From positions 1-64,000 of the forward strand of contig NZ_PIRQ01000001.1 in assembly GCF_003048535.1 (NCBI RefSeq): a stretch of DNA of 64,000 bases. Direction: 5' to 3'. The notes under the pieces are model-generated. The model did no database searches, was not told the origin of the DNA, and worked only from the letters and a program-made list of their open reading frames with translations. How positions within the stretch are numbered: position 1 is the stretch's first letter; each line of letters starts with the position of its first letter. Source of the DNA: Campylobacter concisus. GTDB taxonomy: Bacteria; Campylobacterota; Campylobacteria; Campylobacterales; Campylobacteraceae. This document shows, one piece after another, positions 8,470 to 16,113 of the stretch. Both the position numbers and the translations under genes were made by a program.

Positions 8470-9039
8470 ATGGCAGCAGTAGCTGGTATAGTTAAAAGTG
8501 TTTCATCTGATGTTATAGCGATAGACCAAAATGATCATGTAAGAGTTTTAGACGTAAATGATAAAGTATATATCGGAGAGGCTATAAAGGGCGAGAGCGA
8601 AAGTGCAAGCATTACAATCACTGCAAATGATGGACAAGATATATCAATAAACGGATACGATACTCTTTGGCTAGATAGCAGCGTAGTGAGCGATGATATT
8701 GGTGAGTCTAGCATAGATACTGACGCATTGTTTAAAGCGCTTCTTGGCAATGATTATGTATCGATTTTAGATCATATAAATGAAAAAGTAGATGATATCC
8801 TTAGTGCAACCAATTTAGAGCAAGAAGAGCTAAATGATGAGGCTAGCGTAAGTATTAGTTTTAATGAAATAGATCCAAATTTAGCAAATGAGCATGGATT
8901 AAGAGAAGATGATCTTTTAGCTAAAATGAATGAACATAAAGAGAGTGACAAGCAGGTAGATACTAGCTTTGAGCATACAAATCTTAACGCAACTACGATA
9001 TATATAGATATCGATAACGACTTAAATAAACTTTCATAA
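8470..9039 (+). CDS. Stand-alone LapA-type N-terminal retention module protein
   Basis: The first 70 residues (MAAVAGIVKSVSSDVIAIDQ.., VRVLDVNDKVYIGEAI, ITANDGQDISINGYDTLWLD) match the N-terminal retention module of LapA-like giant adhesins, which plugs the TolC-like pore and holds the adhesin on the surface. The protein then stops at 189 residues after an acidic linker. There are no repeats, no C-terminal T1SS signal and no LapG-type di-alanine cleavage site after the module. The stop is followed by a strong terminator, so this is not an ORF cut by the window. It may be a truncated adhesin remnant or a free-standing regulator of pore occupancy. Both are inference. Confidence 0.65.
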   Translation: MAAVAGIVKSVSSDVIAIDQNDHVRVLDVNDKVYIGEAIKGESESASITITANDGQDISINGYDTLWLDSSVVSDDIGESSIDTDALFKALLGNDYVSILDHINEKVDDILSATNLEQEELNDEASVSISFNEIDPNLANEHGLREDDLLAKMNEHKESDKQVDTSFEHTNLNATTIYIDIDNDLNKLS

Positions 9040-9062
9040 ATTTGAGCTTTTTGCTCAAATTT
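9038..9062 (+). terminator. Intrinsic terminator after the retention-module gene
   Basis: AAATTTGAGC-TTTTT-GCTCAAATTT is a perfect 10-bp hairpin starting within the stop codon, followed by CTTCTGTTTT. Confidence 0.8.
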
Positions 9063-9100
9063 CTTCTGTTTTAAAAAACTCAAATTTATCTAATATCCTC

Positions 9101-9106
9101 TATAAT
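9101..9106 (+). promoter_or_regulatory. -10 box of thiD
   Basis: A perfect TATAAT lies 25 nt before the thiD start, after the preceding terminator. No TPP-riboswitch-like sequence is seen in this short gap. Confidence 0.5.
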
Positions 9107-9131
9107 AAGCCAAAAACTTCAAAGGAAAACG

Positions 9132-9866
9132 ATGAAAAAAATTCTAATCATCGCAGGCTCTTGTAATAGCGGCACAGCTGGGCTTCAAGCAGATATAAAA
9201 ACATGTGCTAGGCTTAATTGTTATAGTGCAACAGCGGTAACTTCTTTGGTCGCTGAGACTACGGATGCTGTAAAGAGTGTAGTTTGCTTAGAACCTAGTT
9301 TTGTCAAAGATCAGCTTTGTACACTTGCGGAAGAATTTAGCTTTGATGCGATTAAGATAGGCATGTTATTTAGTGAAGAGATCATGGAGGTGGTGCATGA
9401 GTTTTTACTAACTCAAAATACCAAAGTAGTGCTTGATCCAGTTTGCGTCTCAAAAAGCGGACACAAGCTTATAAAAGATAGTGCGGTGACAAAGCTAAAA
9501 GATCTAATGAGCTTAGCTACGGTAACTACTCCAAATTTAGATGAGGCAAATGTGCTTTTTGGTGATGATTATAAAGATTTGCCTTGTGACGTCATCGTAA
9601 AAAAACATATCAGCGAAGATAGCAGCATAGACACACTTTATAAAAAAGATGGCTCACTAAGAAATTTTAAAACCCCACTTGTTAATCCGCTTGTAATGAG
9701 TGGAACTGGTTGTAGCTTTTCAACTGCACTTGCTTGCTTTTTAGCAAAGGGCAAGAGCTTGGAGGAGTCTATACAACTTTCAAAAGAGTATATTTGCTCT
9801 ATCATAAAAGAGAGCATTGATACAAAGCTTGGCAAAAACCGCCTACTTTGGCATGGAGCGAAGTAA
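9132..9866 (+). CDS. thiD: Hydroxymethylpyrimidine/phosphomethylpyrimidine kinase ThiD
   Basis: ThiD makes HMP-pyrophosphate for thiamine synthesis in two ATP-dependent steps. The 244 residues show the ribokinase-like signature: LIIAGSCNSGTAGLQADIK at the N-terminus, KIGML, VVLDPVCVSKSGHKLI, TPNLDEA and the anion-hole motif SGTGCSFSTALA. It is about 20 residues shorter than E. coli ThiD, in the region before the anion hole. The classic SGGAG is here NSGTAG. It is convergent with the RDD gene. No other thi gene is in the window. Confidence 0.88.
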   Translation: MKKILIIAGSCNSGTAGLQADIKTCARLNCYSATAVTSLVAETTDAVKSVVCLEPSFVKDQLCTLAEEFSFDAIKIGMLFSEEIMEVVHEFLLTQNTKVVLDPVCVSKSGHKLIKDSAVTKLKDLMSLATVTTPNLDEANVLFGDDYKDLPCDVIVKKHISEDSSIDTLYKKDGSLRNFKTPLVNPLVMSGTGCSFSTALACFLAKGKSLEESIQLSKEYICSIIKESIDTKLGKNRLLWHGAK

Positions 9867-9869
9867 AAT

Positions 9870-10292
9870 TTATCCCTCTGATCTTTGCACGGCAGCTGAG
9901 TGAGTGATGATGTCGTGCAGATTTAGTTTATCTTTTCTAAAGAAACAAAGGCAAAGCCCAAGTATGCTAAAGCCAGCAAAGGCAAAGCAAATTTGGCGCA
10001 AGATGGTGTGAAAAAAGCTTAGTTTTCTACCGGTTTTTAGGTTTATCAGATAAATTTCTTGTGCTTTGTAGCCCGGAGTTTGTGCTTTTATGCTAAAAAA
10101 AAAGCACATTATAAGTGAGATCAAGCTATTTGCACCAAAAATGGCAATTTGGTTATGCAAAAATGCCTCTTTGCCATCAAGCACAAGATATGTTGTCGCA
10201 TAAAATATAGGCATACCGATGATAAAAAGATCGATGATAAAGGCCTTTGCTCTAGCCCAAACAGGTGCGATTTTTGCCTTTTGCTTCGCCAA
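9870..10292 (-). CDS. RDD-family membrane protein
   Basis: The 140-residue protein has three to four hydrophobic segments and the RDD-type start ARAKAFIIDLFIIG, then KAQTPGYKAQEIYLINLKTGRK and a C-terminal membrane stretch. RDD proteins are inner-membrane proteins of poorly known, possibly transport-related, function. It is the last gene of purM - small ORF - RDD, starting 1 nt after the small ORF's stop. Confidence 0.75.
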   Translation of the reverse strand: MAKQKAKIAPVWARAKAFIIDLFIIGMPIFYATTYLVLDGKEAFLHNQIAIFGANSLISLIMCFFFSIKAQTPGYKAQEIYLINLKTGRKLSFFHTILRQICFAFAGFSILGLCLCFFRKDKLNLHDIITHSAAVQRSEG

Positions 10293-10293
10293 C

Positions 10294-10551
10294 TCAATTT
10301 CCTGTATTTATGTAGATACGGCTAAATTTCTCCCAGTCGTATAGATAGACTAGGTTGTCACTCTCGCCATTATCATGCGTGACGCAGAGCATAGTAGAGG
10401 CACGTGAGACTTTGCACCAGTGATTATAGAGATCAAGTTTTTTGATATCGCTTTCTAGTACACCAAAACAGCCTATATATTCATAAATACTAAGATCAAA
10501 AAAGCTCTTATTTTCGGTTTTTAGCAAGCATTTTTTGCTATTTTCTTGCAT
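10294..10551 (-). CDS. Small conserved-looking hypothetical protein (85 aa) in the purM operon
   Basis: This 85-residue protein is not recognised. It has three cysteines, many aromatic residues (SFFDLSIYEYIGCFG, LYNHWCKVS, YLYDWEKFSRIYI) and no signal or membrane segment. Its ATG overlaps the purM stop by 1 nt (TAATG), and the RDD gene follows 1 nt after its stop. That tight coupling is the main evidence that it is real. Codon use matches the neighbours. Confidence 0.6.
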   Translation of the reverse strand: MQENSKKCLLKTENKSFFDLSIYEYIGCFGVLESDIKKLDLYNHWCKVSRASTMLCVTHDNGESDNLVYLYDWEKFSRIYINTGN

Positions 10552-11534
10552 TAAATTAGCTCTACACCTTTGCCATTTACTACTTCGCCGATCACGTAGC
10601 CATCGCTGCTAGCTAGGACAGCGTCAACGTTTTCTTTTGGCACAACTAATATCATACCAACACCCATGTTAAAAGTCCTCATCATCTCGCTTTCTTCTAC
10701 TTTTTGAGCGAGGATTTTAAAAATTTCAGGCGTTTTTACAGCACTTTTTTGCACCTTCGCACCAAGTCCAGCAGGAAAGACGCGAGGTAAGTTTTCAACT
10801 ATGCCACCACCGGTGATGTGAGCCATTGCCGTAATCTTATCTTTTAATCTTAAAAAGTCGCTCACGTAAATTCTAGTTGGCTCAAGAAGCACGTCGATAA
10901 GCTTTCGCTCACCTACTTTTTCATCAAATTTTAGTCCGAGCTCGCTAACTACTTTTCTTGCTAGTGAAAAGCCATTTGAGTGCAGGCCACTACTAGGAAG
11001 CGCGACTAAAACATCACCTGCTTTTACAAATTTGCTTCTATCGATCTCGTCAGCCTCGGCGATACCAACGGCAAATCCAGCAAGGTCAAAGTCGCCCTTT
11101 TCATACATCGATGGCATCTCCGCTGTCTCACCGCCGATAAGTGCGCACTGAGCCTTTTTGCAGCCATTTGCGATGCTTTTTACCACCTCTTTGGCGCTCT
11201 CTATCTCAAGCTTTGCTGTTGCGTAGTAGTCAAGGAAAAAGAGTGGTGTAGCGAAGTTGCAGATGAGATCATTTACGCACATTGCGACTAGATCCTCGCC
11301 CACGCCGTCAAATTTCTTAGCGTCGATAGCTAGGCGAAGCTTTGTGCCAACGCCATCAGTTGCGCCTAAAATAGCTGGATTTTTATATCCACTTGGTAGT
11401 CTGACCGCTCCTGAAAATGACCCAATGCCGCCTATGACGTTTGGTGTTTGCGTAGATTTTACGAAAGGCTTTATCGCCTCAACAAAGCTATTTCCAGCAT
11501 CTATATCCACTCCAGCATCTTTATAGCTTATCAT
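10551..11534 (-). CDS. purM: Phosphoribosylformylglycinamidine cyclo-ligase (AIR synthetase) PurM
   Basis: PurM closes the imidazole ring of purine synthesis (FGAM + ATP to AIR). The 327 residues start MISYKDAGVDIDAGN and show the family motifs GGIGSFSG, ATDGVGTKL, MCVNDLICNFATPLFFLDYYA, GGETAEMPSMY, GLHSNGFSLARKV and AHITGGGI. Length is normal. It leads a three-gene operon on the minus strand and is divergent from coaE. Confidence 0.96.
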   Translation of the reverse strand: MISYKDAGVDIDAGNSFVEAIKPFVKSTQTPNVIGGIGSFSGAVRLPSGYKNPAILGATDGVGTKLRLAIDAKKFDGVGEDLVAMCVNDLICNFATPLFFLDYYATAKLEIESAKEVVKSIANGCKKAQCALIGGETAEMPSMYEKGDFDLAGFAVGIAEADEIDRSKFVKAGDVLVALPSSGLHSNGFSLARKVVSELGLKFDEKVGERKLIDVLLEPTRIYVSDFLRLKDKITAMAHITGGGIVENLPRVFPAGLGAKVQKSAVKTPEIFKILAQKVEESEMMRTFNMGVGMILVVPKENVDAVLASSDGYVIGEVVNGKGVELI

Positions 11535-11614
11535 CTTTGCCCTTTTTTGTAATTTTTTAAAACTTTAGCCAAAAGTTGCTAAAATTGTCATCAATTTTCA
11601 AAAATGGAGCGAGT

Positions 11615-12211
11615 TTGCAGAAATTTCCAAACGCTTATGTCATTACAGGCTCTATTGCTAGCGGTAAAAGCACGGCTATAAATTTGCTAAAAGAACGAGG
11701 CTTTAGCGTGATTGATGCGGACATAATCGCTCATGAGCAGCTTGAAATTTGTAAATGTGAGATAGCGAGAGTTTTTAAAGAGCAAATTTTAGACGAAGTT
11801 GGCAAGATCAATCGGCAAAAACTTGGTGCCATTGTTTTTAATGATCCAAAAAAATTAAAAATTTTAGAGCAAATTTTGCATCCAAAGATAAAGGAAGAAA
11901 TTCTATCTCGCGCTACGAAGCTTGAGTGCTTGGGGCAGGTTTATTTTGTCGATATCCCTTTGTTTTTTGAAAAAGAGGATCGCTACGATGAGTTTAAAAA
12001 TGTAGCCGTGATCTACGCGCCAAAAGAGCTTTTGCTAAGCCGCTTAATGAACCGAAACGGTCTAAAATTAGAAGAAGCAAAAGTAAGAGTGGAGCTTCAG
12101 ATAGATATTGAGCAAAAGCGAAAAAAAGCAAATTTTATAATAGATAATAGTGGCGATAAAGAAAATTTAGAGCAAGAACTAGAGAAATTTCTAAGGCAAA
12201 TTTGTGGCTGA
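11615..12211 (+). CDS. coaE: Dephospho-CoA kinase CoaE
   Basis: CoaE phosphorylates dephospho-CoA in the last step of coenzyme A synthesis. The P-loop GSIASGKST is followed by DADIIAHEQL, LGAIVFNDPKKL, HPKIKEEI, DIPLFFE and the lid region SRLMNRNGLKLEEA. The frame is open from a TTG at 11576. The TTG at 11615 is preferred because it has GGAG 6 nt upstream and puts the P-loop 9 residues from the start, as in related CoaE proteins. This gives about 198 residues. It is followed by dapF. Confidence 0.9.
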   Translation: MQKFPNAYVITGSIASGKSTAINLLKERGFSVIDADIIAHEQLEICKCEIARVFKEQILDEVGKINRQKLGAIVFNDPKKLKILEQILHPKIKEEILSRATKLECLGQVYFVDIPLFFEKEDRYDEFKNVAVIYAPKELLLSRLMNRNGLKLEEAKVRVELQIDIEQKRKKANFIIDNSGDKENLEQELEKFLRQICG

Positions 12212-12258
12212 GTTTATATAAATTTGGCAAAAAGTAGAGCAATTTTAAAGGAAAAATA

Positions 12259-13002
12259 ATGCAAGTGTCAAAGTACAACGCTAGTGGCAATGATTTTGTC
12301 ATATTTCATACATTTTTGAACAAAGATAGAAGTGAGCTTGCGAGGCAGATTTGCAGCCGAACAAACGGCGTGGGAGCTGACGGGCTCATCGTGCTTTTAC
12401 CTTACGAAAAGGGCGTAAAATGGGAGTTTTATAACAGCGACGGAAGCTACGCTGCGATGTGTGGCAACGGCTCGCGCGCGGCTGCTAGATATGCCTATCT
12501 AAATGGCCTTGTAAGATCAAACGAATTTGCCTTGCTAACTGGTAGCGGTGAAGTGATGGCAAGCGTTAAAGGTGAGTGCGTTGAGGTCGTGCTAACAAGT
12601 CCAAAAATTTTAAGCGAGCCACTAAATGAAAATGGTAAAACTTGGTATTTTTACGATACTGGCGTGCCTCATCTTGTAAATTTCACGCAAAATTTAGATG
12701 AATTTGACGTCAAAGAGTGCAGGGCGCTTCGTCAAAAATACAATGCAAATGTAAATTTAGCCAAATTTGATGGCGGAGTTTTAAAGGTGAGAACCTACGA
12801 AAGGGGCGTGGAGGATGAGACGCTAGCTTGTGGCACTGGCATGGCGGCTTGCTTTTACGGCGCTACTTTAAATTTAAACGCAGCGCAATGTCTAAAAGTC
12901 TATCCAAAAAGCGGCGAAGAGCTTGGCCTTAGGCTAGAAAACGGCAAAATCTTATTTAGTGGAGCGGTTAAACACTGCTTTGATACGAGTATCGAAATTT
13001 AG
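12259..13002 (+). CDS. dapF: Diaminopimelate epimerase DapF
   Basis: DapF interconverts LL- and meso-diaminopimelate for lysine and peptidoglycan. The 247 residues carry both catalytic cysteines: MCGNGSRAAARYA (about residue 73) and LACGTGMAACFYG (about residue 193). Also seen are SGNDFVIF, GADGL, FYNSDGS and TYERGVEDETL. Slightly shorter than E. coli DapF (274). It follows coaE with a 47-nt gap and a GGAAAAATA ribosome site. Confidence 0.96.
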   Translation: MQVSKYNASGNDFVIFHTFLNKDRSELARQICSRTNGVGADGLIVLLPYEKGVKWEFYNSDGSYAAMCGNGSRAAARYAYLNGLVRSNEFALLTGSGEVMASVKGECVEVVLTSPKILSEPLNENGKTWYFYDTGVPHLVNFTQNLDEFDVKECRALRQKYNANVNLAKFDGGVLKVRTYERGVEDETLACGTGMAACFYGATLNLNAAQCLKVYPKSGEELGLRLENGKILFSGAVKHCFDTSIEI

Positions 13003-13189
13003 CTTTTAGAACGAGTTTTAAGGCCTACTCTTAGCTAGTTATGGTAAGCAAATTTTTCAAATTTATATTACTAAATTTGTACCTAGCTGATGAAGTAAAA
13101 TTTTATAGTGGTATTATTTAAAATTTGAATACAAAATAACTAAGTTAAAAACTCGAAAAATAAATTTTAATAAAAATTTGAATAGAAAT

Positions 13190-13222
13190 TTAAAAAAAAG
13201 AAGATCTCCGCCGAAGCAGAGA
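13190..13222 (-). terminator. Intrinsic terminator of rpmI-rplT with UUCG-type tetraloop
   Basis: On the minus strand TCTCTGC-TTCG-GCGGAGA forms a stable tetraloop hairpin (13205-13222), followed by TCTTCTTTTTTT. It lies 8 nt past the rplT stop. Confidence 0.85.
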
Positions 13223-13229
13223 AAAGGTG

Positions 13230-13586
13230 TTATTTCAAAGCATCTTTTGCTTGTTTTGCAAGTGCCGCAAATGCCTTCGCGTCATTCATAGCTAGATCAG
13301 CTAAAATTTTTCTATCAAGTTCGATCTTGGCTTTGTTTAAGCCATTGATAAATCTTGAATAGCTAATGTCGTTTAGTCTGCAAGCTGCGTTGATACGAAC
13401 GATCCATAAACGTCTGAAATCACGTTTTTTCTGGCGTCTGTCGCGGTATGCATAAACTAAACTTCTCTCTAGTTGCTCTTTAGCTTTTCTAAAGTGTTTA
13501 TGTCTAGCACTGAAAAAGCCACGTGCTAGCTTTAAAACTTTCTTATGGCGTCTTCTTCTAACTACGCCCGTTTTTACTCTTGCCAT
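13230..13586 (-). CDS. rplT: Large ribosomal subunit protein L20
   Basis: The basic 118-residue protein begins [19 protein letters not shown] and contains [39 protein letters not shown] and RFINGL, the L20 signatures. L20 binds 23S rRNA early in 50S assembly. It follows rpmI with a 99-nt gap. infC is separate, about 15 kb away next to thrS, so the common infC-rpmI-rplT order is broken here. Confidence 0.98.
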   Translation of the reverse strand: MARVKTGVVRRRRHKKVLKLARGFFSARHKHFRKAKEQLERSLVYAYRDRRQKKRDFRRLWIVRINAACRLNDISYSRFINGLNKAKIELDRKILADLAMNDAKAFAALAKQAKDALK

Positions 13587-13685
13587 ATTTATCCTTTTAC
13601 AAATTGGCGCTCATAAAGTGAGTCTTGCCCCTAAATTTGGGGGAGTTTGAATGACTTTTTTGTCAAAAACTTAAATCTACGCTGC

Positions 13686-13877
13686 TTATACGCCGAGCAT
13701 TTTGCGAACAGCTGAGACATTTGTGCTATCCACGTATTGTGGGCCACGCAAATCTCTCATGCGCTTACTAGGTTTTTTTGTTAAGATATGGCTTCTAAAA
13801 GCAGAGCCTCTTTTTATCTTATTTTTACCTACTTTAAAGCGCTTAGCAGCACCGCGAACGGTTTTCATCTTTGGCAT
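13686..13877 (-). CDS. rpmI: Large ribosomal subunit protein L35
   Basis: The 63-residue basic protein [19 protein letters not shown].. with KRMRDLRG and VRKMLG is L35. It is the first gene of the rpmI-rplT pair. The start has AAAGGATT 8 nt upstream. Confidence 0.97.
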   Translation of the reverse strand: MPKMKTVRGAAKRFKVGKNKIKRGSAFRSHILTKKPSKRMRDLRGPQYVDSTNVSAVRKMLGV

Positions 13878-14036
13878 GCTAATCCTTTTTGAAATTTTAT
13901 ACGCAATTGCGTAAGTTTTGGATTATAGCGAAAAATCCTTTAGAAAATTTAAATTTCACTTAGACAAAATTTGCAATAAATTTACATTAAACTTAAAAAA
14001 GTTTTAAAATTTATAATTAAATTATTAAAAATTGCA

Positions 14037-14042
14037 TATAAT
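14037..14042 (+). promoter_or_regulatory. -10 box of the C69 peptidase gene
   Basis: TATAAT in a long AT-rich stretch lies 36 nt before the ATG at 14079, with an AAAGGAG ribosome site between. Confidence 0.5.
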
Positions 14043-14078
14043 CACACAAAGAAATTTTATTTCACTAAAGGAGTAAAA

Positions 14079-15575
14079 ATGAAAGGCAAAATTCTTGCAT
14101 CAATTGTTGCTATGAGTGCGATTTTAGGCACAAGTAGCTTGGCATGCACTACCATTTTAGTAGGAGATAAAGCTTCAAACGACGGCTCCATGCTGGTTGC
14201 TAGGAGTGCGGATAGTAAGGCTGTAAAGGCACAAGTCTTTTTGATCCATCCGGCCACAAAAAATCAAACTGGCATGCACAGTTCAAAGGCACATGATGGC
14301 GCAAATGACTTTACATATCCGCTTCCAAAAGATGGTATGAGATACACAACCATCGCGAACTCTCACACAAAACTTCACGGAGCGGTCGGCTACAATGAAG
14401 CTGGCGTTGGACTAAGTGGCACCGAGACCATTTACGCAAAAGACGAGCTTTTAAAGATCGACCCATATAACGAAGAGAGTGGCATCACAGAAGATGACAT
14501 CCCAGACGTGCTTTTGCCACGTATGAAGAGTGCAAAAGAGGGTGTTAAGCTCCTTGGCGAGATAGTGGAGACTAAGGGCGCTGGAGAGGGCTTTGGCGTG
14601 GTATTTATCGACGCAAACGAGCTTTGGTACTTTGAAACAGGCACAGGCCATAAATGGATCGCTACAAAGATCGCTCCAGATGAGTATTTCGTCACGGCAA
14701 ATCAAGGCAGACTTCAAAACTATAAAGAGAACGATCCAAATTTCATGGGTGCAAAAGATGTGATCAAATTTGCAATCGATAACAAGACTTATGACCCTGC
14801 AAAAGATGGCGAATTTAACTTCACAAAGGCCTATACAAGGGACGATGAGAGGGATGTGACTTACAACTACCCACGTGTTTGCTGGGTGCAAAGCATGTTT
14901 AACCCAAGTCTAAAACAAGACTTCGCCGATGGTCAGAAATTCCCAGTATTTTTAAAACCAGAGAAAAAACTAAGTGTTGAAGACCTAAAATCTGCGATGA
15001 GAGCCCACTACAACGGTACTGCGTTTGATAACTACGCCAGCAAATATGAAGATAAGAAAAACATCTACCGCGCCATAAGCGTCTTTAGAACATACGAGTC
15101 TCACGTCATGCAGGTGCGCCCATGGCTACCAAAAGAGATCGGCCGTGTGACCTACGTCGCTCTTGGCATGGCTGATCTTAGCGTTTATTTGCCGTATTAC
15201 GAGGGGCTTGATGGCTTTATAAAAGGCTACTCTGATGGCTCTTATGACGCTGATGATACTTCGATATACTGGGTTTATAGAAAGCTTCAAACCCTTGTGA
15301 TGACCGATTATGAGAAGTATTCGCCAGTGGTAAAAGAGGCCTACGCTAAATTTGAAAAGGAGTTGGCGGTAAAACAAGCTAAATTTGAAGATGAGTACAT
15401 GAAGCTTTACAAAAAAGATAAGAAAAAAGCAGACAAACTCTTAAATGAATTTAGTCAAAAGACAATGCAAGAGGCTAAGGATTTAACTCAGCAGCTTACA
15501 AACAAAGTCTTTACTATGCTTACAGCTGATATGGACGCTAAGTTAAAATCCCTAAATAAAGGCAAAAAAGACTAA
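14079..15575 (+). CDS. C69-family dipeptidase (PepD-type Ntn hydrolase), secreted
   Basis: The 498-residue precursor has a signal peptide of about 22 residues (AMSAILGTSSLA) followed directly by C-T-T-I-L-V-G. In family C69 this cysteine becomes the N-terminal nucleophile after cleavage. Further family text: DGSMLVARSADS, VGYNEAGVGLSGTETIY, GFGVVFIDANELWYFETGTGHKW and VTANQGRL. The C-terminal 90 residues are Lys/Glu-rich and probably coiled coil. It would cleave dipeptides outside the cytoplasm. Monocistronic: own promoter and terminator. Confidence 0.92.
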   Translation: MKGKILASIVAMSAILGTSSLACTTILVGDKASNDGSMLVARSADSKAVKAQVFLIHPATKNQTGMHSSKAHDGANDFTYPLPKDGMRYTTIANSHTKLHGAVGYNEAGVGLSGTETIYAKDELLKIDPYNEESGITEDDIPDVLLPRMKSAKEGVKLLGEIVETKGAGEGFGVVFIDANELWYFETGTGHKWIATKIAPDEYFVTANQGRLQNYKENDPNFMGAKDVIKFAIDNKTYDPAKDGEFNFTKAYTRDDERDVTYNYPRVCWVQSMFNPSLKQDFADGQKFPVFLKPEKKLSVEDLKSAMRAHYNGTAFDNYASKYEDKKNIYRAISVFRTYESHVMQVRPWLPKEIGRVTYVALGMADLSVYLPYYEGLDGFIKGYSDGSYDADDTSIYWVYRKLQTLVMTDYEKYSPVVKEAYAKFEKELAVKQAKFEDEYMKLYKKDKKKADKLLNEFSQKTMQEAKDLTQQLTNKVFTMLTADMDAKLKSLNKGKKD

Positions 15576-15579
15576 AAAT

Positions 15580-15608
15580 TTTGGGCGTGAAATTTAGTAG
15601 CGCCCAAA
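15580..15608 (+). terminator. Terminator after the C69 peptidase gene
   Basis: TTTGGGCG and CGCCCAAA pair perfectly over 8 bp with a 13-nt loop, 5 nt after the stop. It is followed by CTTTAAAC, a weak tail. Confidence 0.5.
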
Positions 15609-15677
15609 CTTTAAACAAAAATTTGGCAAAGAGCGTTTATAATGCAACAAAAATTCACTACAAAAGGAAAAACGCTG

Positions 15678-15707
15678 ATGCCTTGTCCCATGCATAAAGC
15701 TCATTAA
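15678..15707 (+). CDS. Possible leader peptide (9 codons, MPCPMHKAH) in the metE upstream region
   Basis: A short frame with a clear AAAGGAAAA ribosome site encodes MPCPMHKAH, with Met and Cys over-represented. CGCTGATGCC at its start can pair with GGC (15712-15714) plus ATCAGCG (15724-15730), closing a hairpin over the whole ORF. This lies about 400 nt before metE. A sulfur-amino-acid-sensing leader is possible, but the frame is short and chance is not excluded. Confidence 0.3.
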   Translation: MPCPMHKAH

Positions 15708-15916
15708 TCTTGGCAAAAAACATATCAGCGATTTTCAAAAATCACGCAAATTTTTAAACGATTTTACATTTTTTCATATTGATATAAATCCATTTTTGCT
15801 AGCAGGTCCGTTGCATTGTAACTGCATTTTTAATAGCAAAGCTAAGCAATGCTTGAAATTTGGCAAGGATCTTTTTAGCAGGGTTTTTTATAAATTTTAC
15901 TTTAGTTTAAGAAGAA

Positions 15917-16079
15917 GCGGGTGTCATCCACCTCGTTTTGGGTGACCCAGACTTGTGCGCAGCACAACAACATTGAACATGCTGGGGGTTTGGGTCGCAG
16001 GGATAAGGGGGCGGTTTCATAATTCTAGCCCCCTTATCCCTGCATAAAAATATTCAAGGTTGCTGTGCAGGGCACAGAT
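15917..16079 (+). other. G+C-rich structured element in the metE leader (riboswitch-like RNA or dispersed repeat)
   Basis: Several pairings can be drawn: GGTG/CACC (from 15920), GACCCAGAC with GTTTGGGTC enclosing the hairpin TTGTGC-GCA-GCACAA, the 16-bp hairpin 15997-16043, and CTGTGC-AGG-GCACAG just before metE. GCACAACAAC also nearly pairs with GTTGCTGTGC, bracketing the big hairpin. The block is much richer in G+C than its flanks. The plus strand is also open as ..FWVTQTCAQHNNIEHAG.. to a stop at 16018-16020, which is more suggestive of a dispersed repeat family. No known cobalamin or SAM riboswitch signature was recognised. Confidence 0.4.
15997..16043 (+). terminator. 16-bp perfect hairpin upstream of metE
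   Basis: GCAGGGATAAGGGGGC and GCCCCCTTATCCCTGC form a perfect 16-bp stem with a 15-nt loop, 70 nt before the metE start. The tail is ATAAAAATATTC, not a clean T-run. It could halt or pause transcription into metE. Confidence 0.5.
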
Positions 16080-16113
16080 TTAATTTAAAAATAGAAATTT
16101 AAAAAGGATAAAA

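Noticed and set aside
9040-9131. TPP riboswitch before thiD
   Set aside because: The gap holds a terminator and a -10 box and is too short. No THI-box sequence is present.
15917-16043. Bacterial SRP RNA
   Set aside because: The G+C-rich folded block suggested it, but the conserved SRP Alu/helix-8 loop text (GGAAGCAGCC-like) is absent.
15917-16079. Known cobalamin or SAM riboswitch upstream of metE
   Set aside because: No B12-box-like or SAM-box-like consensus could be matched. Only generic structure is visible.
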